Assembly (NCBI GenBank): GCA_020349865.1
Contig: CP070700.1
Span: 1,396,682-1,404,011, forward strand
DNA: 7,330 nucleotides
Direction: 5' to 3'
Source: Desulfobacteraceae bacterium
Lineage (GTDB): Bacteria; Desulfobacterota; DSM-4660; Desulfatiglandales; Desulfatiglandaceae
Part shown: positions 1 through 6,232 of the stretch, piece after piece
How the letters are laid out: each line of letters starts with the position of its first letter
Numbering within the stretch: position 1 is the first letter of the stretch
Program-made: the position numbers and the translations under genes
Notes under the pieces: model-generated
Databases searched by the model: none
Told to the model about the DNA's origin: nothing
Seen by the model: the letters and a program-made list of their open reading frames with translations, nothing else

Positions 1-24
1 CAGGGTTTCTTGGGTTTTCTTCAT
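1..24 (-). CDS. Start of an unidentified gene running off the left edge
   Basis: Only eight codons are inside the window (MKKTQETL), read leftwards from an ATG at 22-24. The start is supported by a strong Shine-Dalgarno sequence, AAAGGAGA on the minus strand (about 31-38), six to seven bases upstream. The product cannot be identified from eight residues. The 213 bp between it and the decayed gene at 238-749 would hold its promoter. Confidence 0.6.
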
Positions 25-237
25 TTCGATTCTCCTTTCGGTGGTTTTTTCGTCTTTATATCACGAAAGGCCGACCAAGGAACCCTGCATATTATCTATG
101 TATCTCCGTGATAAATTTATCCAATAATTTTAAGATATCGTAAGCATATCAGCACATCAATCATTTCACAAATTGACCTATTTTCTGCTGCCCTTCGTAC
201 CTACCTTGACAGGACACGGCGTTGCATTCCTCTCAAC
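25..237 (-). promoter_or_regulatory. Probable promoter and leader of the leftward gene at 1-24
   Basis: This AT-rich stretch lies upstream of a well-formed start and contains no gene. On the minus strand TTGTGA, a 17-base spacer and TATGCT give a plausible but imperfect sigma-70 pair (four of six matches in each box). A perfect 12-base palindrome, GATAAATTTATC, sits at 110-121, between that pair and the start, and could be an operator half-site pair. Both assignments are inference; no known regulator site was recognised. Confidence 0.3.
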
Positions 238-749
238 CTATTTTATTCCACGATAGAGAATGAAAGAGTGGACCAACAACAGATAAATCCCGTAAGCCAT
301 CACTCCCATGCTAAGAGGTCCGTATCAGTGTTCCCAACCTGTTGTGGAGTAATACTTTGCAGGGGCGAGGATCAAATCAGTAAAGATTAGAATGAGCAAC
401 CATGAAAGCACAGAACCATAAATGAACCACCTGTGAACAGCAATCGGCACCTAAATCAGGGTTTCTTTTAGTCTTTGAGCGCGCCCACAAATTTGAAGAA
501 TATATTCTATAAAAAAATATAGCTTGGAATACCAAAGGTATAGGGCCACTTATTTCAGAAATTGGCTTCTAATTCACTCGTCGACAGATGCAGAAGACCG
601 CCTGCTCCGACTGAAAACGCTGAAATCAAACAGAGCGAAAATAAAAGCCGGTTGCCTTTGTCCCGTGGATTCTGAAAAAGAACAGCCACACTCAAAACCA
701 ATAGGAGTACAAAAGCAATAATAGATGGAAGAGCATATGGATTCATCAT
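238..749 (-). pseudogene. Decayed N-terminal membrane-sensor domain (7TM histidine-kinase-like)
   Basis: The minus strand from ATG 747-749 reads 64 residues starting MMNPYALPSIIAFVLLLVLS, with two hydrophobic segments separated by a QNPRDKGN linker. A TGA at 555-557 interrupts it. The same frame goes on with protein-like text (NKWPYTFGIPSYIF), broken by TAG 507-509, TAA 468-470 and TGA 456-458. After a frameshift, 448-450 onward gives 71 codons: VPIAVHRWFIYGSVLSWLLI, LIFTDLILAPAKYY, then TGA at 325-327, then YGPLSMGVMAYGIYLLLVHS and a TAG at 238-240. The series of membrane helices joined by short charged linkers, with FTDL and YGPL-type motifs, resembles the N-terminal seven-helix domain found before histidine kinase or GGDEF modules; that family match is from memory. 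No kinase or output domain follows. The many stops plus a frameshift make it a pseudogene. Confidence 0.55.
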
Positions 750-887
750 GTTTGTCCAATCTTCAACGAATATTCCATTCTTTGCTCATAAATTAGATTC
801 CCCAGCCAGACCCTTAACTTAAAATATACAGACACATTGAGGGCGTTTACATTTTACGCTTTTTTGAAGTACGCGAACACCCATATT

Positions 888-2060
888 TCATTTCTCATTA
901 CCAGGCATCAGGAATGCATGGCATTTTTTCACCCACTCCGTGATGGCGATTTCTTGAGGGCACTTCTCTTCACATTCCAGGCATTCAATACAATTATCAG
1001 CCCGATTTTCTTCAGCCATTGTCATCCCATACCGGAAACGCGATGTACGTGGATCATCGTACATCATCGCATCATTATATTGCGTGAATACATTGGGGAT
1101 ATCCACTCCGTTGGGACAGGGTATACAATATCCACAGCGGGTGCAGGGAATCGGGCACAGTTTTCGATATTCCTCGGATACCTGCACAAGGATCGCAAGT
1201 TCATCATCGCTAAGAGAACCGATTTCTGAACGTTCTGCGCTGGCGATATTCTCAATTACATGTTGCATGGAACTCATCCCGCTTAAAACAACGGAGACCT
1301 CCGGCTGGTTCCAGTTCCATTGTAGGGCCCAGTCCGCGGGGGAACGCTTAACAGGAGCTCTTTCCCATATTTCTTTCACCGAATCCGGCGGCTCCTTGGT
1401 AAGCTGACCACCGCGAAGGGGTTCCATGATCACGACGGCAAGCCCTCTTTGTGATGCATATCGAAGTCCCTCTGTACCCGCCTGATACTCCGTATCCATA
1501 AAATTGTATTGGATCTGGCCAAGAGCCCAGTTGTCATAGGCATCCACAATCTCTTTGAATGTGTCTAAATCATCATGAAAAGAAAAACCAAGATACAATA
1601 ATTGACCGCTAGCAATTTTCTCTTCCGCCCACTTTAAGACCCCAAGATCCTGTAAAACCGGCCAGCGGCTCTTATTCAGGCCATGCAGTAAATAGAAATC
1701 GAGATGATCCGTTTGCAGACGGTCCAGCTGATCATTCAAAAAGCGATCGAAATCTTCGTATTTATTGATTTCCCAAGTCGGCATTTTGGTGGCCAATTTG
1801 ATTTTTTCCCGATAACCATCCTCAAGAGCCTTTCCGACGACGACCTCACTTTTTCCAGCATGGTATGGATATGCCGTATCCAGATAGTTAACCCCTTTGT
1901 CAACAGCATATCGGATCATCTTTATGGCTTCTTGCTCATCTACGTTCGAATTAAGCAGATGAGGTAGAGAGCTGTTATCCCCCTGAACAGGCAGGCGCAT
2001 GGCACCAAATCCCAATGCTGAAACGTTCCAATCCAACTTCCCAAATTTTCGGTATTGCAT
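888..2060 (-). CDS. Aldo/keto reductase with C-terminal 2x[4Fe-4S] ferredoxin domain
   Basis: The 390-residue protein has an aldo/keto reductase barrel (residues 1 to about 290) followed by a bacterial ferredoxin-like tail. The catalytic tetrad is visible: D61 and Y66 in DTAYPY, K92 in ATKMP and H126 in YLLHG. The tail holds C302, C306, C309, C312 and C315 (CTRCGYCIPCP) and C357, C360, C363 and C367 (CIECLECEEKCP), enough for two 4Fe-4S clusters. Family members of this length are common in anaerobes and are presumed cytoplasmic oxidoreductases passing electrons between a carbonyl/alcohol substrate and an iron-sulfur partner. The substrate cannot be inferred. The ATG start follows AGGGGGA at four to five bases. 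It lies downstream, on the same strand, of a decayed paralogue (2375-3334) with the same architecture; a hairpin-rich element separates them. All key residues are intact, so it is likely functional. Confidence 0.93.
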   Translation of the reverse strand: MQYRKFGKLDWNVSALGFGAMRLPVQGDNSSLPHLLNSNVDEQEAIKMIRYAVDKGVNYLDTAYPYHAGKSEVVVGKALEDGYREKIKLATKMPTWEINKYEDFDRFLNDQLDRLQTDHLDFYLLHGLNKSRWPVLQDLGVLKWAEEKIASGQLLYLGFSFHDDLDTFKEIVDAYDNWALGQIQYNFMDTEYQAGTEGLRYASQRGLAVVIMEPLRGGQLTKEPPDSVKEIWERAPVKRSPADWALQWNWNQPEVSVVLSGMSSMQHVIENIASAERSEIGSLSDDELAILVQVSEEYRKLCPIPCTRCGYCIPCPNGVDIPNVFTQYNDAMMYDDPRTSRFRYGMTMAEENRADNCIECLECEEKCPQEIAITEWVKKCHAFLMPGNEK

Positions 2061-2087
2061 AAATCCCCCTATTTTGCTTTATGATCT

Positions 2088-2252
2088 GAATTTGATGGAA
2101 TCGTAAAAAGTCCGTCTCTGGACTTTTTACTAACAGAAACCAAAAAGTGCGATTTTCGGTTTCCTTACAAATCAACGGGTTGCGCCGCACCCCATTGATT
2201 TGCGTGCCCGCCCATGGGCACGATGATGACTTCTTACGAAGTCATCAAAATT
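2088..2252. repeat. MITE-like hairpin-rich element with imperfect terminal inverted repeats
   Basis: The ends are imperfect inverted repeats: 2088-2106 against the reverse complement of 2234-2252 agree at 14 of 19 positions, both containing TTTGATG and TCGTAA. Inside are four successive hairpins: 2103-2113 with 2120-2130 (perfect 11 bp stem GTAAAAAGTCC, six-base loop); 2169-2201 (AAATCAA/TTGATTT plus a GC-rich inner stem with two mismatches); 2204-2209 with 2216-2221 (GTGCCC/GGGCAC); and 2224-2233 with 2238-2247 (perfect 10 bp TGATGACTTC, four-base loop). No coding potential was seen. A small non-autonomous element or a repeated structured intergenic element fits best. No target-site duplication was identified. 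Copy number elsewhere cannot be seen from here. Confidence 0.6.
2103..2130. terminator. Strong hairpin with T-rich arm, possible terminator
   Basis: A perfect 11 bp inverted repeat (2103-2113 and 2120-2130) has a six-base loop, GTCTCT. The arms contain A5 and T5 runs, so one strand has a stem whose distal arm is T-rich, as in bidirectional terminators. It lies in the gap between the decayed reductase and the intact one, where it could separate their transcription. It is also the left hairpin of the element at 2088-2252, so its presence may reflect that element rather than selected termination. Confidence 0.3.
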
Positions 2253-2374
2253 ATGTGTTTCCTGTTTTTTCATTTTGTTTCCAAAAGCTTACGATCCAAC
2301 GATTTCGTTGAGATTCCTTGTGCTTACAGATTTATTTTTAGGCACATAACTTAACACGGCCTTTGGATTCTTTT

Positions 2375-3334
2375 CTATTTTTTTCTGACTTTCATTACCC
2401 GCTTCATCAACCATATCATAGGTTTGGTCATAAATCCTTCCATGTCCTCTTTTACCTCTTCCAACAAATCTAATATGGGGAGATGTTGGGAGCATTTTTC
2501 CAGACATTTTTCGCATTGCACACACATGGATGCCAATGTCGACTTGTCCGTGACAACTCCGCCGTTTTGGAAAACATACATTAATTTTGCTGATTTATCC
2601 TTAAAAACATGCTTCGAATTATACAAGTCAAAACAACTTGGAATATTCACGCCGGAAGGGCAAGGCATGCAATACTGGCATCCGGTACATCCGACCCTCA
2701 TCACCGTTCTAAATTCAGCGGCCGCTTCGTCGACCAATTTAAGTTCTTTTTCGGAAAGAGAGTTCGGCAGGGCTTTCTCGGCAAGCGCCAGGTTTTCGGT
2801 TATGTGGTCATCATTGTTCCTACCGGAAAGCATAACGGTGACTTCGGGGTGATTCCAAATCCACCGGAGGGACCACTCCGCAGGCGTTCTCTTGTGAGGG
2901 GCCTCTGCCCAGATGTCTTGGACTGATGGCGGTGGTTTTTTGGCCAGATTTCCACCCCGCAGTGGTTCCATGATCATCACGGCCATGTCTTTTGAGGCCG
3001 CATATTTTAGTCCGGCAGTCCCGGCTTGATTCTTCGTGTCCAAAAAATTGTATTGAATCTGGCAACACGTCCAGTCATAGTCATCCACGATTTCATTAAA
3101 TTCATTTGCCAAGCCATGAAATGAAAAACCGACATTGATGATCTTACCCTTTTTCAGTGCTTCATCCAAAAATTCGATCACACCATTACTCTTTGCTTTT
3201 TCCTAAGGTTTACCGATCAAACCGTGAACCAGATAATAGTCGATGCGGTCGATTTTGAGTTTTGCAGGCTGTTCATCCAGAATCTTGTCCATATCTTTTT
3301 TGGAGTGGGCACTCCAGTGGGGAAGCTTGGTTGC
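2375..3334 (-). pseudogene. Ferredoxin-fused aldo/keto reductase, N-terminally truncated, with in-frame TAG
   Basis: Homology to the neighbouring reductase starts abruptly at ATKLPHW (about 3332-3334) and runs in one frame to the TAA before 2375. The stretch includes IDYYLVHG (catalytic His region), FSFHGL, IMEPLRGGNL and a ferredoxin tail with CTGCQYCMPCP and CVQCEKCLEKC. About 90 N-terminal residues, including the Asp and Tyr of the catalytic tetrad, are absent, and nothing like them was found further upstream. A TAG at 3203-3205 interrupts the frame after GLIGKP, at a place where the intact copy has Trp, so a TGG to TAG change is the simple explanation. Other signs of wear are Pro where Leu is expected (DEQPAKL) and Ser replacing the usual Pro after the last cluster Cys (KCSQHLP). 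The open segment after the TAG (268 codons from GTG 3179-3181) lacks the catalytic core and is probably not a functional enzyme. Confidence 0.85.
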
Positions 3335-4062
3335 GTGTGATAAGAAGTCGCTTTTTGTGGGAAGGAGTATAGGAAAATTGCTCTTGTGAGTAAAGGAAAA
3401 GGAACCACAACATATGTTGTGTCAGACTGGATTATGGGGTTGGGTTTTCGAGGGTTATAGGTTGGAGTAGGACAGTGTTTTGAAGGGGTGGAATTTATTG
3501 GAAATTGACACTAGTTGGGCCTAATACGGACACACCACTCTATTAGATCCCACGGCCGGTTTTAAAGAAATCATGAAGCATAAGCCTCAACGGGGTAATC
3601 CGGATTGCAATAGAGGTAATCCTCACAGGGTAGGACCTGAGAATCTGAGTAATCTATGTGAATATTTAATGGAGACGCGTTGGCCTTTTTGGGTGGCGGT
3701 CTCGTTTTTAAATCCCACAAATCCAAGTGCTTGAGGATCTTTTTGACAGGGGCCTTAATTGCCCAAGATGTTGTCGTATGTGACAGTGCCCTCGGGTCGA
3801 TACTCCCGAAAATCCCTAACCTAGCGATTGCATGTATCTGCTATAAATCACAGACCAGATAAAACCTTTGATATCAAACGGATAGTCCAACACTGCATGC
3901 TTTAATCAAAGCATTTGATTCAAACTGACGTACCACAATATCTTGTACAAGGTGCGTTAACCAACATTGCATCAAAAAGTAAAACATACTGGCCGCGATG
4001 ATTGTTTAGCCTGAACCCTTATAAAAGTATTCAGTCTATCGTGCCTCTCAATTTAAACGGGA
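3335..4062. other. Gene-free stretch with mobile-element debris
   Basis: About 730 bp lie between the broken reductase and hdrB with no intact gene. The plus-strand open frame at 3680-3862 has no recognisable features and runs antisense to the transposase-like fragment at 3571-3840. From 3335 to about 3570 the minus strand is pyrimidine-rich and does not continue the reductase. From about 3841 to 4062 I see only short open stretches and a small perfect hairpin (AATCAAA at 3904-3910 with TTTGATT at 3914-3920). No clear terminator for hdrB was found. Confidence 0.5.
3571..3840 (-). pseudogene. Possible C-terminal fragment of a transposase (IS91-like)
   Basis: The minus strand is open for 89 codons between a TAG (3841-3843) and a TGA (3571-3573). 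The last 55 or so residues read like real protein: APVKKILKHLDLWDLK, a proline-rich RPPPKK linker, an IDYSDSQVLP segment and the end NPDYPVEAYAS. A KILxHLxLW helix followed by a proline-rich, acidic tail is what I recall from the end of IS91-type transposases in Deltaproteobacteria; this is recognition from memory, not a search. There is no start codon context and the catalytic domain is absent, so it can only be a remnant. Its presence beside the truncated end of the second reductase suggests that an insertion or later deletion removed that gene's 5' part. Confidence 0.45.
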
Positions 4063-4944
4063 TTATTCTTTCGGGAAGTATTTTGATAGTAGTTCCTTGG
4101 TCTTCACGATGTTCATATTTAATCCCAATTCCTTCCTGTCAAATCCCATGGCCAAACCCAGAATTTGTGTCAGGTATAATACGGGAAGGCTGTAGTTCGT
4201 GCCAAATTCCGATTCAATGCTCTTCTGATTCCCATCGTACATCACCGAGCAAAAAGGGCACACGAGGCACAGGGCCTCCGCACCGGCCTCAGCAAGATCA
4301 TCCAGCTTCTCTTTTGCCACCGTCATGGCCACAGTTTCATCTACCGGAAGCACGGGTCCCCCGCAGCATCTCTTTTTGCCCGGATAATCTATAACCGCAG
4401 CGCCCGTCAGCGCCACCAGTGTTTCGATCGATTTCGGGTCTTCCACATCATCAAAGCCACCATAGATTTCAGAAGGCTTTAGATAATGGCATCCGTAATG
4501 AATAGCTGTTTTCAGATCGCTTAAGTCTTTGACAAAATGCTCCTTTATCCTTTCCGTTCCAATGTCTTCAAGTAAGACGCGGGCAAAGTGTTTTACTTCG
4601 ACCCCGCCGCCATATTTCAGCCCTGCCCTGGATAATTCCTTATTTATGTGTTCCCTATCCGGCCCATCCTCTGACAGGTGATGAGCGATTTCGGTTAATT
4701 GTGAGGCGCAGGAACTGCACAAAACGCACATATCCAAACCCTTTTCCTTGGTCAGACAAAGGTTATAAGCTCCCATAACTTCGGCTGACTTATGGTCACT
4801 TGCCTTAATGGGAAACCCGCAACACATAAATTCCTCTACATCTACTAACTCGATACCCAAGCGCCCGGCTACTTTTCTTGCCGAAAGCTCGTAATTCCTG
4901 GATCTTGCCGGGATGGTGCAGCCCAAAAAAAATGCGTATTTCAT
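4063..4944 (-). CDS. hdrB: Heterodisulfide reductase subunit B-like protein (two CCG domains)
   Basis: The 293-residue protein matches HdrB in length and has two cysteine-rich CCG domains. Domain 1: C9, C41-C42, C76 and C79 (EFMCCGFP, CVLCSSC). Domain 2: C152, C193-C194, C229 and C232 (HYGCHYLKPSE, KRCCGGP, CLVCPFC). In characterised Hdr complexes these motifs bind the two non-cubane 4Fe-4S clusters that cleave the heterodisulfide. In bacteria without coenzyme M the acceptor is a different, mostly unknown disulfide or thiol. No membrane segment is seen, so a cytoplasmic location is expected. The ATG start has only a weak Shine-Dalgarno (GGGA, eight bases upstream). It follows hdrC by 98 bp on the same strand, and that gap contains a hairpin, so the two are probably co-transcribed with possible differential expression. 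Confidence 0.93.
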   Translation of the reverse strand: MKYAFFLGCTIPARSRNYELSARKVAGRLGIELVDVEEFMCCGFPIKASDHKSAEVMGAYNLCLTKEKGLDMCVLCSSCASQLTEIAHHLSEDGPDREHINKELSRAGLKYGGGVEVKHFARVLLEDIGTERIKEHFVKDLSDLKTAIHYGCHYLKPSEIYGGFDDVEDPKSIETLVALTGAAVIDYPGKKRCCGGPVLPVDETVAMTVAKEKLDDLAEAGAEALCLVCPFCSVMYDGNQKSIESEFGTNYSLPVLYLTQILGLAMGFDRKELGLNMNIVKTKELLSKYFPKE

Positions 4945-4981
4945 AAATTAGTTCCCAAAATACTTTTAGAATGGATTAACG

Positions 4982-5013
4982 GGATACACAGGAATTTTCT
5001 CCCGTGTGTATCC
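4982..5013 (-). promoter_or_regulatory. Hairpin in the hdrC-hdrB intergenic gap
   Basis: GGATACACA (4982-4990) and TGTGTATCC (5005-5013) form a perfect 9 bp stem with a 14-base loop, in which GGA and TCC can add a short inner pairing. It sits in the 98 bp gap between the end of hdrC and the start of hdrB. No T-run follows on the minus strand, so it does not look like an intrinsic terminator. An RNA-stability or processing hairpin tuning the HdrC:HdrB ratio is a reasonable inference. Confidence 0.4.
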
Positions 5014-5042
5014 GGTGCATCGTGTTGAGGACAAATAGCTGA

Positions 5043-5516
5043 TTATTCAGATGGAAACAACTTTTTCACCACTTTGCAGGAAGTGGGTAGTGGAGGCAAA
5101 CCGACTTTACCCCTTTTTTTATTGTCAAAATCATCTATTGGATAAATCCTTCCCTCATCTTTAATTATGTCTCTCTGTGCCCTTATCCCGGCAGGCATAT
5201 TTCCCTCTTTGACGGCCAAATTTTTAAGGAGGGTCATAAAATCGGTAATGCTCACTCCCTGGGGGCATCTCTCCTGGCAGGCATAACAGCTTGAGCAGAG
5301 CCATACAAAATCGCTTGAAAGAACTTCCTCTCTGAGGCCGTAAAGTGCCATGCGGATTAAGCGGAGGGGATTAAACTTATCGTTGACAGCCGTTATAGGG
5401 CAGCTGGCCGTACAGGTACGGCACATGAAACAGGCTGAAATTTTTTCACCCCCCGGCTGGCTGGCAAGTGTTTTTTTGAAATTTGGATCAGAACGACTAA
5501 GATCGATATGGCCCAT
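5043..5516 (-). CDS. hdrC: Heterodisulfide reductase subunit C-like protein (2x[4Fe-4S])
   Basis: The 157-residue protein has two classical 4Fe-4S motifs: C29, C32, C35 and C39 (CFMCRTCTASCP), and C74, C77, C80 and C84 (CSSCYACQERCP), followed by the HdrC-typical helical segment with GVSITDFM. HdrC passes electrons from HdrA to HdrB. No membrane helix is present, so it is the soluble HdrC type rather than an HdrE-linked or DsrK-type membrane protein. I chose ATG 5514-5516 because GAGGGGAG (about 5524-5531) lies seven bases upstream. The frame can be extended 17 codons to a TTG at 5565-5567, but the added residues are not HdrC-like. It is the first gene of a leftward hdrC-hdrB unit and diverges from hdrA. 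Confidence 0.93.
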   Translation of the reverse strand: MGHIDLSRSDPNFKKTLASQPGGEKISACFMCRTCTASCPITAVNDKFNPLRLIRMALYGLREEVLSSDFVWLCSSCYACQERCPQGVSITDFMTLLKNLAVKEGNMPAGIRAQRDIIKDEGRIYPIDDFDNKKRGKVGLPPLPTSCKVVKKLFPSE

Positions 5517-5834
5517 TTGCCGTCTCCCCTCACTTGAGACAGTTTCAAAATATCCTCTTTTGCCCAATCTCTGCGCCTGCCCTGCGAAATATGAAACCTA
5601 TTTCTCCAGGGTGGATAAAACTACCGCCTTTCTTGACCTTGAACAAAACTGAACATTTTGAAACTGCCTCACTTAACAAAACAATTGATTTGTAACTATA
5701 TCATAACTATAATGTAGCCATAATGCAACTACAAAACCCGCACTGAAGTAGTATCGACAGCCTGTAAGATACGCGGGCATTCGTTATACATTCACCGTAA
5801 GCATTGTTAATTATTAATAAAAAGGAGCTAAACC
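5517..5834. promoter_or_regulatory. Divergent control region between hdrCB and hdrA-nuoEF
   Basis: This 318 bp gap separates two units of what looks like one enzyme complex. The rightward side has a clear sigma-70-type promoter (5685-5713) and a leader of about 115 bases with a possible hairpin (CCCGC at about 5739-5743, GTATC, then GATACGCGGG at about 5768-5777, with a bulge). The leftward side has the hdrC ribosome binding site but no equally convincing promoter. A shared regulator acting between the two start points would give matched expression; this is inference. Confidence 0.5.
5685..5713 (+). promoter_or_regulatory. Sigma-70-like promoter for hdrA-nuoE-nuoF
   Basis: TTGATT (5685-5690), a 17-base spacer and a perfect TATAAT (5708-5713) form a near-consensus promoter. 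Transcription would start near 5720, giving a leader of about 115 bases before the hdrA ATG. The spacer and -10 region contain TAACTATA twice (5693-5700 and 5704-5711), 11 bp apart, about one helical turn, which could be a binding site for a repressor overlapping the promoter. Confidence 0.65.
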
Positions 5835-6227
5835 ATGCCTGATGAAGTCAAAGGGTCTGTATTGGTCGTTGGTGGGGGGATTGCGGGGATGCAATCCGCG
5901 CTTGATCTGGCAGACTCAGGATACTATGTCTATCTTCTTGAAAAAGGCCCGTCCATAGGGGGGGCGATGGCGCAACTGGATAAGACCTTTCCTACCAATG
6001 ATTGTGCCATGTGAATTATCTCACCGAAACTGGTCGAGGTCGGCCGGCATTTGAACATTGAGCTTATCACCTATGCGGATTTGGCGTCCGTGGAGGGCTC
6101 TCCTGGAAATTTCAAAGTAAAGATCAAAAAAAGAGCGCGCAGCATCAATATGGATCTCTGCACCGGTTGCGGGAGCTGTGTTGAAAACTGCCCCGTTACC
6201 AATCAAGCGATTGATTTAAGGAAATAA
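5835..6227 (+). CDS. hdrA: Short selenocysteine-containing HdrA-like protein (TGA read as Sec)
   Basis: From ATG 5835 the frame encodes 130 residues if the TGA at 6012-6014 is read as selenocysteine at position 60. The text is unmistakably HdrA: an N-terminal dinucleotide-binding motif [20 protein letters not shown], then [18 protein letters not shown], Sec60, [12 protein letters not shown], and a 4Fe-4S motif [13 protein letters not shown] near residues 112-122. Family members have Cys or Sec at exactly this position. A hairpin right after the TGA resembles a bacterial SECIS. The start has AAGGAG (5822-5827) seven bases upstream. HdrA is the flavin-bearing hub of Hdr complexes, but typical proteins are several times longer and continue with more FAD- and cluster-binding domains. 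Here a TAA at 6225-6227 ends the protein just after the first cluster motif, and the next gene starts five bases later. It may be a natural mini-HdrA or the product of an internal deletion. Reading only to TGA would give 59 residues. Confidence 0.88.
6012..6043 (+). promoter_or_regulatory. Sec codon and bacterial SECIS-like hairpin in hdrA
   Basis: The TGA at 6012-6014 is followed by a small hairpin: CCGA (6024-6027) pairs with TCGG (6040-6043), then an internal loop, then CT (6030-6031) pairs with AG (6037-6038), closing a GGTCG apical loop (6032-6036). The loop begins with two Gs and lies 17 bases after the TGA. Bacterial SECIS elements have the apical loop at about that distance and need a G at its start; the E. 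coli fdhF loop GGUC is very similar. Pairing was done by eye. Confidence 0.65.
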
Positions 6228-6232
6228 GTAAA

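Noticed and set aside
325..557. TGA read as Trp or Sec in the membrane-sensor gene
   Set aside because: The same gene has TAG and TAA stops and a frameshift, and intact genes nearby use TGG for Trp and TGA as a stop (888-890).
841..885. Hairpin after the intact reductase as an intrinsic terminator
   Set aside because: GGGTGTT and AACGCCC can pair but enclose a 28-base loop with no T-run after the stem, so support is too weak.
837..1407. Plus-strand open frames at 837-1229 and 1084-1407
   Set aside because: They lie antisense to the clearly coding ferredoxin tail of the reductase and show no family features.
3203..3205. TAG in the second reductase as pyrrolysine (some symbiotic sulfate reducers use it)
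   Set aside because: The gene also lacks its whole N-terminus and catalytic Asp/Tyr, the site matches a Trp in the intact copy, and Pyl is not known in this family. A TGG to TAG mutation in a dead gene is simpler.
4002..4394. Plus-strand open frame antisense to hdrB
   Set aside because: It mirrors the conserved CCG domain of hdrB and has a low-complexity Ser/Pro-rich translation typical of a shadow.
5517..5567. HdrC start at TTG 5567, 17 codons longer
   Set aside because: The ATG at 5514-5516 has a strong Shine-Dalgarno seven bases upstream that lies within the extension, and the extra residues do not look like HdrC.
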